The notes: a model not told the origin generated them from the sequence alone. Counted from the stretch's first letter, positions 47,727 to 56,942 are shown. The stretch is 64,000 nt of DNA from Pseudomonas sp. W4I3 (GCF_030816195.1 NZ_JAUSXS010000001.1:2379501-2443500); one strand, 5' to 3'. Translations and numbers: made by a program.

Positions 47727-48208
47727 TATTTGGCCTCGGTCACGGTGAAATATTGCCGAGTACCCGCCACCAGAACCTCTACCTCATCCTCGACATGCTT
47801 ACCCAGCAGGCCCTTGCCCAAAGGCGAGCGCGGGGTGATCACGGTCACCGGCTGGCCGACCACATCGACCTTCAACCCTGCGGCATCCGGCGCCAGGAAC
47901 AGCCATTGCTGACGACCGTTCTCGTCTTCCAGGCCTAACAGCGTACCGACTTCGATCCCGCGCTGATCGTCATACGCGCGCAACTGGAGATTCTGGCACA
48001 GCGCCAGCGCCTGCTTGATCTCTTCGACCCGTTTGGCCTGGCCGGCCGCCAGGTAAGACGCTTCCAGTCCCAAGGTGTCGTACTTGTTTTCAGCGATGTT
48101 CTCTTCGTGTGTCGCGGTCTCGTAGGCGGTCTGCGCGGCGCGCTGGGCAACGTCGAGGTCGGCGCTGAGTTTTTCCAGGATCAACTGGAGCACGGCGTGT
48201 TTATTCAT
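47726..48208 (-). CDS. GreA/GreB-family elongation factor-like protein
   Basis: The 160-residue protein has a C-terminal FKBP-like GreA/GreB domain (about 80-158; LGLEDENGRQQWLFLAPD...VTVITPRSPLGKGLLGK). The N-terminal helices (LILEKLSADLDVAQRAAQTAYETATHEENIAENKYDTLG) lack the acidic tip of true GreA/GreB. It may bind the RNA polymerase channel without cleavage activity, like Rnk-type relatives. ATG 48208 is favoured; GTG 48214 overlaps the upstream stop. Part of a two-gene unit with the next gene. Confidence 0.82.
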   Translation of the reverse strand: MNKHAVLQLILEKLSADLDVAQRAAQTAYETATHEENIAENKYDTLGLEASYLAAGQAKRVEEIKQALALCQNLQLRAYDDQRGIEVGTLLGLEDENGRQQWLFLAPDAAGLKVDVVGQPVTVITPRSPLGKGLLGKHVEDEVEVLVAGTRQYFTVTEAK

Positions 48209-48210
48209 GA

Positions 48211-48582
48211 TCACTCATCGCAGAATTGCAGGACATTGGCTTTGGTTTTTTCATTCGGGGCGTTCTGGTCCTGTTGCAGCCAGAACTGGCATTTGGGGTT
48301 GGACAGGTTGCGCGCATTGTTTCGCGCCTGGTCCAGGGCTTGTTGCTGCGCCTGCTTTTGCAGGTTCTGCTGGTACTGCTCGAACATCCGGTTCGGCGGC
48401 TCCGGTACGACCACGGTCGGCTTGCCCAGTTGCTGCACCGCCTGGGCCACGGGTGCCAGGCTCTGCGGGAACAGGTAGCGCGATGCCAGCCAGGTGGTCA
48501 GCGCGATGGCGATAAACCCCAGCCACACACCTGCGGCGATGGCGAGGCAAAGCTTGGGCAGCGACAGCGAACGGTCAGACAT
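48211..48582 (-). CDS. Small membrane protein, unknown function
   Basis: The 123-residue protein has one membrane segment (about 9-33: LPKLCLAIAAGVWLGFIAIAL) and a Gln-rich helical periplasmic or cytoplasmic tail. The tail has FEQYQQNLQKQAQQQALDQARNNA and two late Cys (CQFWLQ, QFCDE). I recall similar proteins as conserved hypothetical in Pseudomonas, but no function. It precedes the GreA-like gene with nearly overlapping ends. GGAGGCC precedes its ATG. Confidence 0.7.
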   Translation of the reverse strand: MSDRSLSLPKLCLAIAAGVWLGFIAIALTTWLASRYLFPQSLAPVAQAVQQLGKPTVVVPEPPNRMFEQYQQNLQKQAQQQALDQARNNARNLSNPKCQFWLQQDQNAPNEKTKANVLQFCDE

Positions 48583-48715
48583 GGTGGCCTCCTGGCGGGC
48601 TTTGACGGCATAGGTGGCGATTGTCGCACAGCCACTGTGCAGAATAATCGCGGTCAAGCCTTCTGTATCCGCGCATTTATGCGGACAATCGAGCCTTTGA
48701 GTCGTGGAGCCCGGA

Positions 48716-49849
48716 ATGAAAGCCCGCTGGGATATTTTTTGCAGCGTCGTCGATAACTACGGCGACATTGGCGTGACCTGGCGACTGGCCCGGCAATTGG
48801 TTGCGGAGCACGCCTGTAATGTGCGCCTGTGGGTCGATGACCTGCGCGCTTTTGAGCGCATGTGCCCGCAGATCGATGTAAGCCTGGAGCAGCAGTGGCA
48901 AGAGGGTGTCAATGTGCGCTACTGGCCGTGCGAATGGTCGGCAACGCCTGCGGCCGATGTGGTGATTGCCGCGTTCGCTTGCCAGTTGCCACCCGACTAT
49001 ATGGAAGCCATGGCCGCGCGCGAACACACGCCGTTGTGGATGAACCTGGATTACCTCAGCGCCGAGGACTGGGTGGTGGGCTGTCATCGCTTGCCCTCGG
49101 TGAAGTTCAAAGGCGTGCAGAAGTACTTCTTTTTCCCGGGCTTTCGGCCCGGCACCGGCGGGCTGTTGCGTGAGGCCGGCTTGCTGCAACAGCGTCAGGC
49201 GTTTCAGCAGGATGGCGATGCGCAGCGACAATTCCTGCAAACGCTGGGCGTTTTTCCAGTCGCCGATGCGCGGCTGATCTCGCTGTTCGCCTATGAAAAT
49301 GCCGGGCTCGGGAGCTGGCTGGATGTGTTGTCGACAGACGGGCGTGCCACTCATCTGTTGGTGCCGGAAGGGCGCATCCTGGGTGATGTGCAGCGCTGGC
49401 TGGGCGAGGAGGGGCTGACCGTGGGGGCTGTTCATCAGCGCGGGGCCCTGACTGTGCAAGTGCTGCCGTTCGTGCGCCAGGCGCAGTACGACCAGTTGCT
49501 GTGGTGCTGTGACATGAATGCCGTGCGTGGCGAAGACTCGTTCGTGCGCGCCCAGTGGGCCGGGCGCCCGTTGCTGTGGCACATCTACCGTCAGGACGAA
49601 GACATCCACCTCGACAAGCTCGAGGCGTTCCTGGCGCTCTACACCGCTGCGTTGTCGCCGGCGGCCAGGGCGGCGCTGATTGCACTCTGGCAAGCCTGGA
49701 ACACCGAGGGCGATATGGCCCAACCTTGGAAAATGCTGCTGGAGCACTGGCCGGAACTCAATCGGCACGCACAAAGCTGGTGTCTGGAACAGGCCTTGCA
49801 GGCCGATCTTGCGACGGCGCTGGTACAGTTTTATGAAAGTTGGATATGA
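48716..49849 (+). CDS. earP: EarP, EF-P arginine rhamnosyltransferase
   Basis: The 377-residue GT-B enzyme (DUF2331) transfers rhamnose from dTDP-L-rhamnose to Arg32 of EF-P, needed for relief of polyproline stalling in Pseudomonas. Family features are WDIFCSVVDNYGDIGVTWRLARQL, WMNLDYLSAEDWV, KFKGVQKYFFFPGF and NAVRGEDSFVRAQWAGRPLLWHIY with its RGEDS nucleotide-binding loop. ATG 48716 is chosen over GTG 48704. It is followed within 50 bases by efp. Confidence 0.95.
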   Translation: MKARWDIFCSVVDNYGDIGVTWRLARQLVAEHACNVRLWVDDLRAFERMCPQIDVSLEQQWQEGVNVRYWPCEWSATPAADVVIAAFACQLPPDYMEAMAAREHTPLWMNLDYLSAEDWVVGCHRLPSVKFKGVQKYFFFPGFRPGTGGLLREAGLLQQRQAFQQDGDAQRQFLQTLGVFPVADARLISLFAYENAGLGSWLDVLSTDGRATHLLVPEGRILGDVQRWLGEEGLTVGAVHQRGALTVQVLPFVRQAQYDQLLWCCDMNAVRGEDSFVRAQWAGRPLLWHIYRQDEDIHLDKLEAFLALYTAALSPAARAALIALWQAWNTEGDMAQPWKMLLEHWPELNRHAQSWCLEQALQADLATALVQFYESWI

Positions 49850-49898
49850 TACGCCACCTTGATTTTTGTAAATCCCATCCAAATTTCGGATATATGCA

Positions 49899-50471
49899 AT
49901 GAAAACTGGTAAAGAACTGAAACCCGGTACAGTGATCCGTCTCGAAAACGACCCTTGGCTGGTTCAGAAAGCTGAGTTCACCAAGTCTGGTCGTAACAGC
50001 GCCATCATGAAGACCAAGCTGAAGAACCTGCTGACCGGTTACAAGACCGAGATCGTCTACAGCGCCGATGACAAACTGGACGACGTGATCCTCGACCGCA
50101 AAGAAGCGACCCTGTCCTTCATCAGCGGCGACACCTACACGTTCATGGACACCACTGACTACACCATGTACGAGCTGAACGCTGAAGATATCGAAGCCGT
50201 TCTGCCGTTCGTTGAAGAAGGCATGGAAGACATCTGCGAAGCGATCTTCTTCGAAGACCGTCTGGTTTCCGTAGAGCTGCCGACCACTATCGTGCGTCAG
50301 GTTGACTACACCGAAGGTTCCGCTCGCGGTGACACTTCGGGCAAGGTGATGAAGCCTGCCAAGCTGAAAAACGGTACTGAGCTGGCTGTTGCTGACTTCA
50401 TCGAAATCGGCGACATGATCGAGATCGATACCCGCGAAGGCGGTTCGTACAAAGGTCGCGCCAAGAAGTAA
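49899..50471 (+). CDS. efp: Elongation factor P
   Basis: The 190-residue three-domain factor alleviates ribosome stalling at polyproline. Arg32 is at the tip (TKSGRNSA), matching the EarP subfamily; the lysine type used with EpmA/EpmB would have Lys there. [13 protein letters not shown] opening, [12 protein letters not shown], and the C-terminal [18 protein letters not shown] are standard. The presence of earP upstream confirms the modification route. Terminator follows. Confidence 0.98.
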   Translation: MKTGKELKPGTVIRLENDPWLVQKAEFTKSGRNSAIMKTKLKNLLTGYKTEIVYSADDKLDDVILDRKEATLSFISGDTYTFMDTTDYTMYELNAEDIEAVLPFVEEGMEDICEAIFFEDRLVSVELPTTIVRQVDYTEGSARGDTSGKVMKPAKLKNGTELAVADFIEIGDMIEIDTREGGSYKGRAKK

Positions 50472-50494
50472 TTCTGGCCCTGCCGTACGAATAG

Positions 50495-50525
50495 AAAAGC
50501 CCGACCATGTGTCGGGCTTTTTTGT
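50495..50525. terminator. Bidirectional terminator after efp
   Basis: AAAAGCCCGAC (50495-50505) pairs with GTCGGGCTTTT (50511-50521), extending into a T-run; it separates efp from the convergent esterase. Confidence 0.92.
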
Positions 50526-50536
50526 GCGCGCTGTAC

Positions 50537-51553
50537 TTACTTGAGGTGTTGCTTGAGCTCATCCGACGCTTGCAGCAAGGCGGAACGTACCGCGGGCACC
50601 TGGCTGACCACGTTGAGCAAACCGTAGTCGTGGATCATCCCGTTATAGCGCACTGCAGTGACCGGCACACCGGCCTGATCCAGCTTGCGGGCATAGGCTT
50701 CACCCTCATCACGCAACACATCGGCACTGGCGGTCTGCACCATCGCCGGCGGCAACCCCTTGAGTTGATCGGTGGTGGCTCGCAGCGGCGAAGCGTAGAT
50801 CTCGGCGCGTTGCTTGGCGTCGGTGGTGTAGTTGTCCCAGAACCACTTCATCATGTTCCTGGTAAGGAAGTGCCCTTCGGCATATTGGTTATAGGACGCC
50901 GTGTCGAAGCTGGCGTCCGTCACCGGCCACAGCAGCAGTTGGAACTTGATCGCCGGTGTACCTTTGTCCTTCGCCATCAGGCTGACCACCGCGGCCATGT
51001 TGCCGCCGACGCTGTTGCCCGCGACCGCCAGGCGCGTGCCATCGACATTGAGCTCTTTGCCGTGTTCGGCCACCCATTTTGTCGCGCCGTACGCTTGGTT
51101 GATCGCCACTGGATAGTGCGCTTCGGGGGATGGCGTGTAGTTGACGAACACCGCTACAGCTCCCGAACCCACCACCAGATCCCGCACCAGGCGTTCGTGG
51201 GTTGGGTAATCCCCCAGCACCCAGCCGCCGCCGTGGAAGAACATGAACACCGGCAAAGTACCCTTGACCCCGGCCGGACGCACGATGGTCAGGTCCAGCG
51301 GCTGGCCGTCGACCTGGATGGTCTTCTGGCTTACGTCCGCCTTGGGCAGCGTCAGCTTCACGCCGGCCTGGGCACTCGTCAGCACCGCGCGGGCTTGCTG
51401 AGGCGTCAATTGCTCGATCGGCTTGCCGGTTCCGGCGTTCAGCGCATCCAGGAAACCCTGGGTGTTGTGCTCCACCTCACCGGTAGCGGCGAAGGCGGTG
51501 CTGATGGACAGGGCGAGCAGGCCGCCGGTGAGCGCTTTGGCAATGGTGTTCAT
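50537..51553 (-). CDS. Exported alpha/beta hydrolase of the HSL (family IV) type
   Basis: The 338-residue protein has a signal peptide (about 1-22) and the HSL motif MFFHGGGWVLGD, nucleophile GNSVGG, and late IHDYG with the catalytic His. Asp of the triad is expected near ASADVLRDEG. This carboxylesterase family acts on short acyl esters. A 27-base gap separates it from ohr on the same strand, so ohr and this gene probably form one OhrR-controlled unit (inference). Confidence 0.9.
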   Translation of the reverse strand: MNTIAKALTGGLLALSISTAFAATGEVEHNTQGFLDALNAGTGKPIEQLTPQQARAVLTSAQAGVKLTLPKADVSQKTIQVDGQPLDLTIVRPAGVKGTLPVFMFFHGGGWVLGDYPTHERLVRDLVVGSGAVAVFVNYTPSPEAHYPVAINQAYGATKWVAEHGKELNVDGTRLAVAGNSVGGNMAAVVSLMAKDKGTPAIKFQLLLWPVTDASFDTASYNQYAEGHFLTRNMMKWFWDNYTTDAKQRAEIYASPLRATTDQLKGLPPAMVQTASADVLRDEGEAYARKLDQAGVPVTAVRYNGMIHDYGLLNVVSQVPAVRSALLQASDELKQHLK

Positions 51554-51580
51554 GTTCTTCTCCGATCAGGGCTGCGAGGG

Positions 51581-52000
51581 TTAGACGGTTACGTGCAGAC
51601 GCACATCGACGTTGCCGCGAGTGGCGTTGGAGTACGGGCAGACCTGGTGAGCGGCGTCGACCAGACTTTGCGCATCGTCCTGGGCCAGACCGGGCAGGCT
51701 GATGTGCAGGTCGATGTCCAGACCGAAGCCACCGGGGATCTGGCCGATGCCGACATGGGCAGTGATCGAAGCGTCGTCCGGGATTTTGCGTTTGTTCTGG
51801 CTGGCGACGAATTTGAGTGCGCCGATAAAGCAGGCCGAGTAACCGGCGGCGAACAGTTGTTCAGGGTTGGTGGCTTGGCCGCCAGCACCGCCCAATTCTT
51901 TGGGGGTGGACAGCTTGACGTTGAGGATGTTGTCGCTGGAAACAGCGCGACCATCACGGCCGCCGGTGGCGGTAGCTACTGCGGTATAGAGAGTTTGCAT
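51581..52000 (-). CDS. ohr: Organic hydroperoxide reductase Ohr
   Basis: The 139-residue thiol peroxidase reduces organic hydroperoxides. The two catalytic cysteines are Cys57 (GYSACFIGALK) and Cys121 (HQVCPYSNATRGN). The sequence GGRDGRAVSSD, near the N-terminus, and NPEQLFAAGYSAC are diagnostic. AGAGGA precedes ATG 52000. Two copies of an OhrR-type inverted site lie just upstream. Confidence 0.97.
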   Translation of the reverse strand: MQTLYTAVATATGGRDGRAVSSDNILNVKLSTPKELGGAGGQATNPEQLFAAGYSACFIGALKFVASQNKRKIPDDASITAHVGIGQIPGGFGLDIDLHISLPGLAQDDAQSLVDAAHQVCPYSNATRGNVDVRLHVTV

Positions 52001-52019
52001 GGTGTCGTCCTCTTGGTGT

Positions 52020-52088
52020 TTGGCGCTAAATGTTTGCGCGCTAAGTAGTTGGTGAGGTGAATGTATAGCGCTAATGTTTAGCGCGCAA
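52020..52088. promoter_or_regulatory. OhrR operators in the ohr-ohrR region
   Basis: TTTGCGCGCTAA (52033-52044) and TTTAGCGCGCAA (52077-52088) contain the same 11-base core TTGCGCGCTAA in opposite orientation, 32 bases apart. Each is preceded by a partner half GGCGCTAAATG or AGCGCTAATG. The element therefore looks like two related dyads. OhrR binds such AT-flanked dyads in the ohr promoter region; an autoregulatory role is inferred. Confidence 0.7.
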
Positions 52089-52127
52089 GATAAATTTATA
52101 AATATTTCTCGAGCCATGGGAAAACAA

Positions 52128-52155
52128 TGTGGAAGGGGGCAAGCCCCCTCCCACA
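52128..52155. repeat. Single REP palindrome between ohr and ohrR
   Basis: TGTGGAAGGGGGC and GCCCCCTCCCACA form a nearly perfect palindrome with AA at the centre. It is a singleton, not a pair. Confidence 0.8.
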
Positions 52156-52176
52156 TGTTCAGTATTTTTTGCTTCT

Positions 52177-52629
52177 TTAGATTGCGTTCTGCAGGTTGCT
52201 GCGCAGGGTAATCAGATCCGCCTGCAGCTTGCGCAATTGCTCCAATTCCAGCCCGCTGGCCCCCAGGATGCACTGAGGAATCCCCATCGCCTTGTCCTGC
52301 AAGGCCCGCCCGGCATCGGTCAATTCCACCACCACCACGCGCTCATCTTCGCGGCTGCGGGTGCGGCTCAGCAGGCCTTCGGCTTCCAGGCGCTTGAGCA
52401 GGGGCGTCAGGGAGCCGGGGTCGGTGAGCAGGCGATTGCTGATTTCGCCGACGGTCAAACCGTCTTCTTCCCACAGCACCATCATGGCCAGGTATTGCGG
52501 GTAGGTCAGGCCGAGCGCTTGAAGAAGCGGCTTGTACACCTTGGTCATCAGCAGCGAGGTGGAATGCAATGCGAAACACAGCTGGTTATCCAGCAGCAAG
52601 GATTCGCAGGGTGTGGGGTTCTTGCTCAT
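52177..52629 (-). CDS. ohrR: OhrR, MarR-family organic hydroperoxide sensor
   Basis: The 150-residue MarR repressor has the conserved sensing cysteine Cys18 (LLLDNQLCFALHSTSLLMTKVYKPLL) and a winged helix TVGEISNRLLTDPGSLTPLLKRLEAEGLLSRTRS with DERVVVVELTDAGRAL. Oxidation of Cys18 releases ohr. Both genes read leftwards, with operators between them, an arrangement conserved in Pseudomonas. Confidence 0.96.
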   Translation of the reverse strand: MSKNPTPCESLLLDNQLCFALHSTSLLMTKVYKPLLQALGLTYPQYLAMMVLWEEDGLTVGEISNRLLTDPGSLTPLLKRLEAEGLLSRTRSREDERVVVVELTDAGRALQDKAMGIPQCILGASGLELEQLRKLQADLITLRSNLQNAI

Positions 52630-52709
52630 GGGCGCGCCTCTAAAAAGCCTGTATGGACTGGAATCTAGCGGGCAAATCTTTAATGCGCCATATAATTCTG
52701 TCCGGGCGG

Positions 52710-53660
52710 TCAGACCAGACCGCTTTGCAATGCCAGATCCCACGGTGGTATCGGGCTGAAGCGGGATTTCAAGTATTCCAGCAGCAATCGGCTACGTGCA
52801 TTGGGTTGTTGTTCCAGGCGTAGCGCGTAAATGCCAGTGGTTTCCGGGCTGGGCAAGCCGTTCTCACAAAACAGTGGCAAAAGTTCGCCCCGCACCAGGT
52901 ATTCGCTGGCCAGCCAGGTGGGCAGATGCGCAATCCCCAACCCCGCCAGGGCGCCGGAGAGCAGGGCTTCAGCGTTGTTGGCACTCATGCGGATACGGCG
53001 GGGTCGGTAGATGGCACGGCGACCGTCCAGTTCGAAGCGCCAGGCGAACATCGGCGCCAACCCGTCCCAATCCAGGCCATCGTGTTCGCTCAACTCCCGC
53101 GGGTGCGTCGGCGTACCGCGGCTTTTCAGGTAGCCCGGGCTGGCGCAGGCGATGCGCACAATGCTGGCGAGCGGCGTGGCGATCAGCCGGGTGTCGGCGA
53201 TGTGCCCGGCGCGCAACACCAGGTCGACCTTGCCCAGATGCGCGCCCTGCATATCGACAAAGCTGTCGATCAGATGCAGGTGCACATCCAGCCCTGGGTA
53301 CAGCTTCAGGAAATCTGCAATCACTGGCGCCAGGTGCCGCCGCCCGAAAGCCGCCGGTGCATCCATGCGAATCAGGCCTTCCGGCGCATGGCTCAGAGAC
53401 ACCGCTTCGGCGCGGGCCAGTTGCAGTTCACCGACAATCCGTCGCGCCCGCTCGGCAAAGGCCAGGCCGGCCGGGGTGGGCAGCACGGCATGGGTGCTGC
53501 GCTGGAACAGGCGGCTGCCGACTGAATTTTCCAGGCTGTCGATACGCCGCGCTACCGCTGAGGGGGTCAATGGATGGCGGCGCGCAGCGGCGGAGAAGCT
53601 GCCGGTTTCCAGCACATCCAGAAACAGACTCAGTTGATCGGTCAACGTATTTGGATTCAT
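52710..53660 (-). CDS. LysR-family transcriptional regulator
   Basis: The 316-residue protein has an N-terminal helix-turn-helix (TDQLSLFLDVLETGSFSAAARRHPLTPSAVARRIDSLE) and a C-terminal co-inducer domain with the usual LysR substrate fold. It is divergent from the TSUP transporter across about 110 bases and is a strong candidate to control it. No specific inducer can be assigned. Confidence 0.93.
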   Translation of the reverse strand: MNPNTLTDQLSLFLDVLETGSFSAAARRHPLTPSAVARRIDSLENSVGSRLFQRSTHAVLPTPAGLAFAERARRIVGELQLARAEAVSLSHAPEGLIRMDAPAAFGRRHLAPVIADFLKLYPGLDVHLHLIDSFVDMQGAHLGKVDLVLRAGHIADTRLIATPLASIVRIACASPGYLKSRGTPTHPRELSEHDGLDWDGLAPMFAWRFELDGRRAIYRPRRIRMSANNAEALLSGALAGLGIAHLPTWLASEYLVRGELLPLFCENGLPSPETTGIYALRLEQQPNARSRLLLEYLKSRFSPIPPWDLALQSGLV

Positions 53661-53769
53661 GGGTTCGTGCTTATGCGAGATTGGCACAGCCATTGTGCGT
53701 TGCTGTGCGTTTCCGTGCCAGGGCCGACTGCGTAGCATGCAAGCCAATGAGACTGTGGAGTGGCGAGCG

Positions 53770-54519
53770 GTGTTGGATTTAGCGATGTACCTGGTATTGG
53801 GCGCGGCCCTCGGCACCGTGGGCGGTTTGTTTGGCATTGGCGGTGGGCTGATTGCCATCCCTGTGCTGGGTGTGCTGTTCGGGCTGGATCAGCAGGTCGC
53901 CCAAGGCACTGCACTGGTGATGGTGGTACCCAACGTGATGCTCGCCCTGTGGCGGTATCACCAGCGCAACCGCATCGAGCTGCGCCATGCCTTGCCGCTG
54001 GGAGTGATGGGGTTCAGCTTTGCCTGGCTGGGTTCGATCTGGGCGGTGGGGCTGGACGCTGGGGCGATGCGGATAGGGTTTATCGTCTTTCTGGTGGTAC
54101 TGGCGGCCTACAATCTGCTGCGCATGTTTACCCGGAACGCACCGCCGACCGCGCAAATGCGCTATTCGTGGCCCTGGTTGGGCGTACTTGGCGCAGCGTC
54201 AGGCTCGATGGGCGGGTTGTTTGGCGTGGGTGGCGCGGTGGTTGCCACGCCGGTACTCACCAGCGTCTTCGGCACCACTCAGGTCGTCGCCCAAGGCTTG
54301 TCCCTTGCGTTGGCGCTTCCCAGCACCGGTGTAACGCTGGTCACTTACGCCTGGCATCATCAGGTGGACTGGTTGATCGGCGTGCCTTTGGCGGTGGGAG
54401 GCCTGCTCAGTATCAGTTGGGGGGTGAAAGTTGCGCATGCGCTGCCCGAGCGCGTCTTGCGCGGCCTGTTTTGCGGCTTTCTGGTGGTGTGCGCGGTGAT
54501 GCTCGCCTTTAAAGTCTGA
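53770..54519 (+). CDS. TSUP-family (TauE/SafE) transporter
   Basis: The protein is about 249 residues with eight hydrophobic segments. Two pseudo-repeats begin GAALGTVGGLFGIGGGLIAIPVL and GAASGSMGGLFGVGGAVVATPVL, the hallmark of sulfite/taurine/organosulfur exporters. GTG 53770 (VLDLAMYLVLG) is proposed, with GGAG nine bases upstream; ATG 53785 or 53737 are alternatives. Substrate unknown; it converges with another LysR gene, the coding regions overlapping by 11 bases. Confidence 0.9.
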   Translation: MLDLAMYLVLGAALGTVGGLFGIGGGLIAIPVLGVLFGLDQQVAQGTALVMVVPNVMLALWRYHQRNRIELRHALPLGVMGFSFAWLGSIWAVGLDAGAMRIGFIVFLVVLAAYNLLRMFTRNAPPTAQMRYSWPWLGVLGAASGSMGGLFGVGGAVVATPVLTSVFGTTQVVAQGLSLALALPSTGVTLVTYAWHHQVDWLIGVPLAVGGLLSISWGVKVAHALPERVLRGLFCGFLVVCAVMLAFKV

Positions 54520-55390
54520 ACCCTTCGAGGATGTAGTCGGCCAGGCATTCGGTGATGGGCGACGTCATGTGTGGGTTGCGCAGCAAGCGCAGCTGCATCG
54601 ATGGCAAGGGGGGCAAGCCTTCTTCGCTGCCGAGTACGCGCAGGCCTTGGGTCACCAGGCTTTCCATGCTGACCATCGCCGCCAAGCCGGCGCTGACCAC
54701 CGCCAGGATCGCCGCGCCATTGGAGCTGTGGTAGGCCAGGCGATAATCGCGTCCGGCCGCGTCCAGTGCGGCCCGAGCCCACTGGGTGTAAACGCAGTCA
54801 CCGTCGGACACCGCCAGTGGCAGGGCGTCGTGCTCCTCCACGCAAAAGCACGGTGATGCGGCCCACACCATGCGCTCGGTGCGCAAGAGTTCACCGAGAT
54901 CATTGCCGGGCTCGCGACTGATGACGGTCAATGCCAGGTCCCGTCGCTGCATCAGCACCGCTGACGACTCGCAGTGCAGCTCGATCTGGATCAGCGGGTA
55001 CGCCTTGGAAAACTGCTTGAAAATGCCCGGCAGGAAGCGCATCACGTAATCGTCTGGCGTGCCGATGCGCACCAACCCCACCATATGCGGCTCGCGCAGG
55101 GTGTTGAACACCTCGCTGTGCAATTTCAGGATGCGCCGTGCATAACCCAGCAACACCTGGCCCTCAGGCGTCAGCCGCACCTGACGGCCGTCGCGTTCGA
55201 ACAGCTTGCGCTGCAGCACGTCCTCTTCCAGGCGCTTCATCTGCATGCTCACCGCTGATTGGGTGCGGTTGACCAGCTCTCCAGCCCGAGTAAAACCGCC
55301 CTGGTCGGCGATGGCGACGAAGGTGCGCAGCACGTCGGTGTCGAAGCTTGGATAACTGGCCAATAGATCAATTCCTGAGATGTATTGCAT
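54509..55390 (-). CDS. LysR-family transcriptional regulator
   Basis: The protein has 293 residues from ATG 55390 (MQYISGIDLLASYPSFDTDVLRTFVAIADQGGFTRAGELV); three upstream codons starting at 55399 are an alternative. The helix-turn-helix is AGELVNRTQSAVSMQMKRLEE, and a PBP2-type effector domain follows, VGLVRIGTPDDYVMRFLPGIF. Overlaps the 3' end of the TSUP gene by 11 bases. The regulated target is not evident. Confidence 0.92.
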   Translation of the reverse strand: MQYISGIDLLASYPSFDTDVLRTFVAIADQGGFTRAGELVNRTQSAVSMQMKRLEEDVLQRKLFERDGRQVRLTPEGQVLLGYARRILKLHSEVFNTLREPHMVGLVRIGTPDDYVMRFLPGIFKQFSKAYPLIQIELHCESSAVLMQRRDLALTVISREPGNDLGELLRTERMVWAASPCFCVEEHDALPLAVSDGDCVYTQWARAALDAAGRDYRLAYHSSNGAAILAVVSAGLAAMVSMESLVTQGLRVLGSEEGLPPLPSMQLRLLRNPHMTSPITECLADYILEGFRL

Positions 55391-55460
55391 AAGAAACATT
55401 CGTTGGATTGATCATAAGCCCCGGCACACACTGGCGCCATCCCCACGGGAGGGCGAAAAG

Positions 55461-55667
55461 ATGAAAGGTCAAAAAAGCGCTGTGTTGGTGGCGAGGTCGT
55501 CGGTTTTCGGGCTACTTCATACGATATCGCGTTGGCAGGTTCTGCATCGTGAACGCCAGATGCTGGCGGGTATGAGTGACGACGCGCTCAAGGACATCGG
55601 TCTGAGCCGTATCGATGTGGAGCAGGAGATCCATCGGCATTTCTGGGAAGACCCACTGCGAAAGTAG
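55461..55667 (+). CDS. DUF1127-family small protein
   Basis: The 68-residue basic protein has the DUF1127 core RQMLAGMSDDALKDIGLSRIDVEQEIHRHFWED (about 31-63), preceded by a helix ISRWQVLHRE. Such proteins are small regulators of phosphate or nitrogen and carbon use in other proteobacteria; function here unknown. GGGAGGGCGAAAAG gives a ribosome site for ATG 55461. An upstream extension to 55380 lacks one. Confidence 0.88.
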   Translation: MKGQKSAVLVARSSVFGLLHTISRWQVLHRERQMLAGMSDDALKDIGLSRIDVEQEIHRHFWEDPLRK

Positions 55668-55712
55668 CCCGCGATGCAGTAGGGTAGGGCGTGCGCATTC
55701 AAGGAGTTTTCC

Positions 55713-56942
55713 ATGCCCGCCGTCCTCGCCTTTTCCCTCAAGCAAGCACGACGCATGGCGCTGGTGGCCCAGGGTTTTTCCGGGCGCCAGCCGCCGGCCC
55801 AGATAAAAGCTGCGCACCTCAACCGGTTGATCGAGCGCCTTGGTGTGCTGCAGATCGATTCGGTCAATGCCGTGGTGCGGTCCCACTACCTGCCGCTGTT
55901 TTCTCGGCTGGGCAGTTACTCTCCGTTAATACTTGAGCAGGCCGCCTGGAGCCAGGGGCGGCGGCGTTCGCTGTTCGAGTATTGGGGGCACGAAGCCTCG
56001 TTGATGCCCATCGCGATGTATCCCCTGATGCGCTGGCGCATGGAGCGGGCCAGGCGGGGGCAGGGTATCTACGCGCAAATGGCGCGATTCGGGCGTGAGC
56101 GGCAGAGCACTGTCGAGCGCGTTCTGCAGGCCGTCGAACAGCAAGGCGCCGTGGGCGCAGGCAGCTTATCGACGCGCGAGGAGCGTGCCGGGCCCTGGTG
56201 GGATTGGAGTGACGAAAAACATGCGTTGGAATGGCTGTTTGCTGCCGGCCTGGTCACCGTGGCGGGGCGACGTGGGTTCGAACGCCTCTATGATTTGCCT
56301 GAACGGGTGCTCCCTGGCGAAATCCTTCAAGCCAACGTAAGCGAAACCGAAGCCCAGCGGGGGTTGTTGTTGCACAGCGCAACCGCATTGGGCGTGGCCA
56401 CGGAAAAAGACCTGCGCGATTACTTTCGTCTCGAACCCGCCGACAGTCGCCAGCGTCTGGCCGAGCTGGTTGAGGATGGGCAACTGCTGAGCTGCCAAGT
56501 GCAAGGTTGGAAGCACGCGGCGTATTGCCTGCCGGAGCCCAAAGTGCCACGTAGCGTGGCAGCCAGTGCATTGCTGTCGCCATTTGATTCGTTGGTCTGG
56601 GAGCGGGCCCGTACCGAGCGCCTGTTTGATTTCCGTTACCGATTGGAAATCTACACCCCACAGCACAAGCGGGTGTTCGGCTACTACGTGCTGCCGTTTT
56701 TGCACAACGAGCGGATCGCTGCGCGCGTTGATTTGCGCGCCGAGCGGGCCAACGGCTGCCTGGCGGTGCATGCGGTGCACGAGGAAGAACCGGGCCTGGA
56801 CGAGCAGGGGATGGTGGCGTTGGCGCGCAGCCTGCGGCAGATGGCTGACTGGTTGGGGCTGCAGCGGGTGCTGCTCAATTGCCAGCGGGTGAGTGCTGCG
56901 CGGTTGCGGGTGGCAATGCTGGGTATCGATGTGGGCCCTTAG
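55713..56942 (+). CDS. YcaQ-like DNA glycosylase-family protein
   Basis: The 409-residue winged-helix protein matches the YcaQ/AlkX family (HTH_42), which unhooks interstrand crosslinks. Motifs are HLNRLIERLGVLQIDSVNAVVRSHYLPLFSRLG, LFEYWGHEASLMP, and ASALLSPFDSLVWERARTERLFDFRYRLEIYTP. The QxDSV catalytic-site pattern of the family is present (QIDSV). GAGTTTTCC precedes the ATG. A REPIN abuts its stop codon. Confidence 0.88.
   Translation: MPAVLAFSLKQARRMALVAQGFSGRQPPAQIKAAHLNRLIERLGVLQIDSVNAVVRSHYLPLFSRLGSYSPLILEQAAWSQGRRRSLFEYWGHEASLMPIAMYPLMRWRMERARRGQGIYAQMARFGRERQSTVERVLQAVEQQGAVGAGSLSTREERAGPWWDWSDEKHALEWLFAAGLVTVAGRRGFERLYDLPERVLPGEILQANVSETEAQRGLLLHSATALGVATEKDLRDYFRLEPADSRQRLAELVEDGQLLSCQVQGWKHAAYCLPEPKVPRSVAASALLSPFDSLVWERARTERLFDFRYRLEIYTPQHKRVFGYYVLPFLHNERIAARVDLRAERANGCLAVHAVHEEEPGLDEQGMVALARSLRQMADWLGLQRVLLNCQRVSAARLRVAMLGIDVGP

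Noticed and set aside
50507..52048. 513-codon plus-strand frame across the esterase and ohr
   Set aside because: It is antisense to two recognised genes and has no family features.
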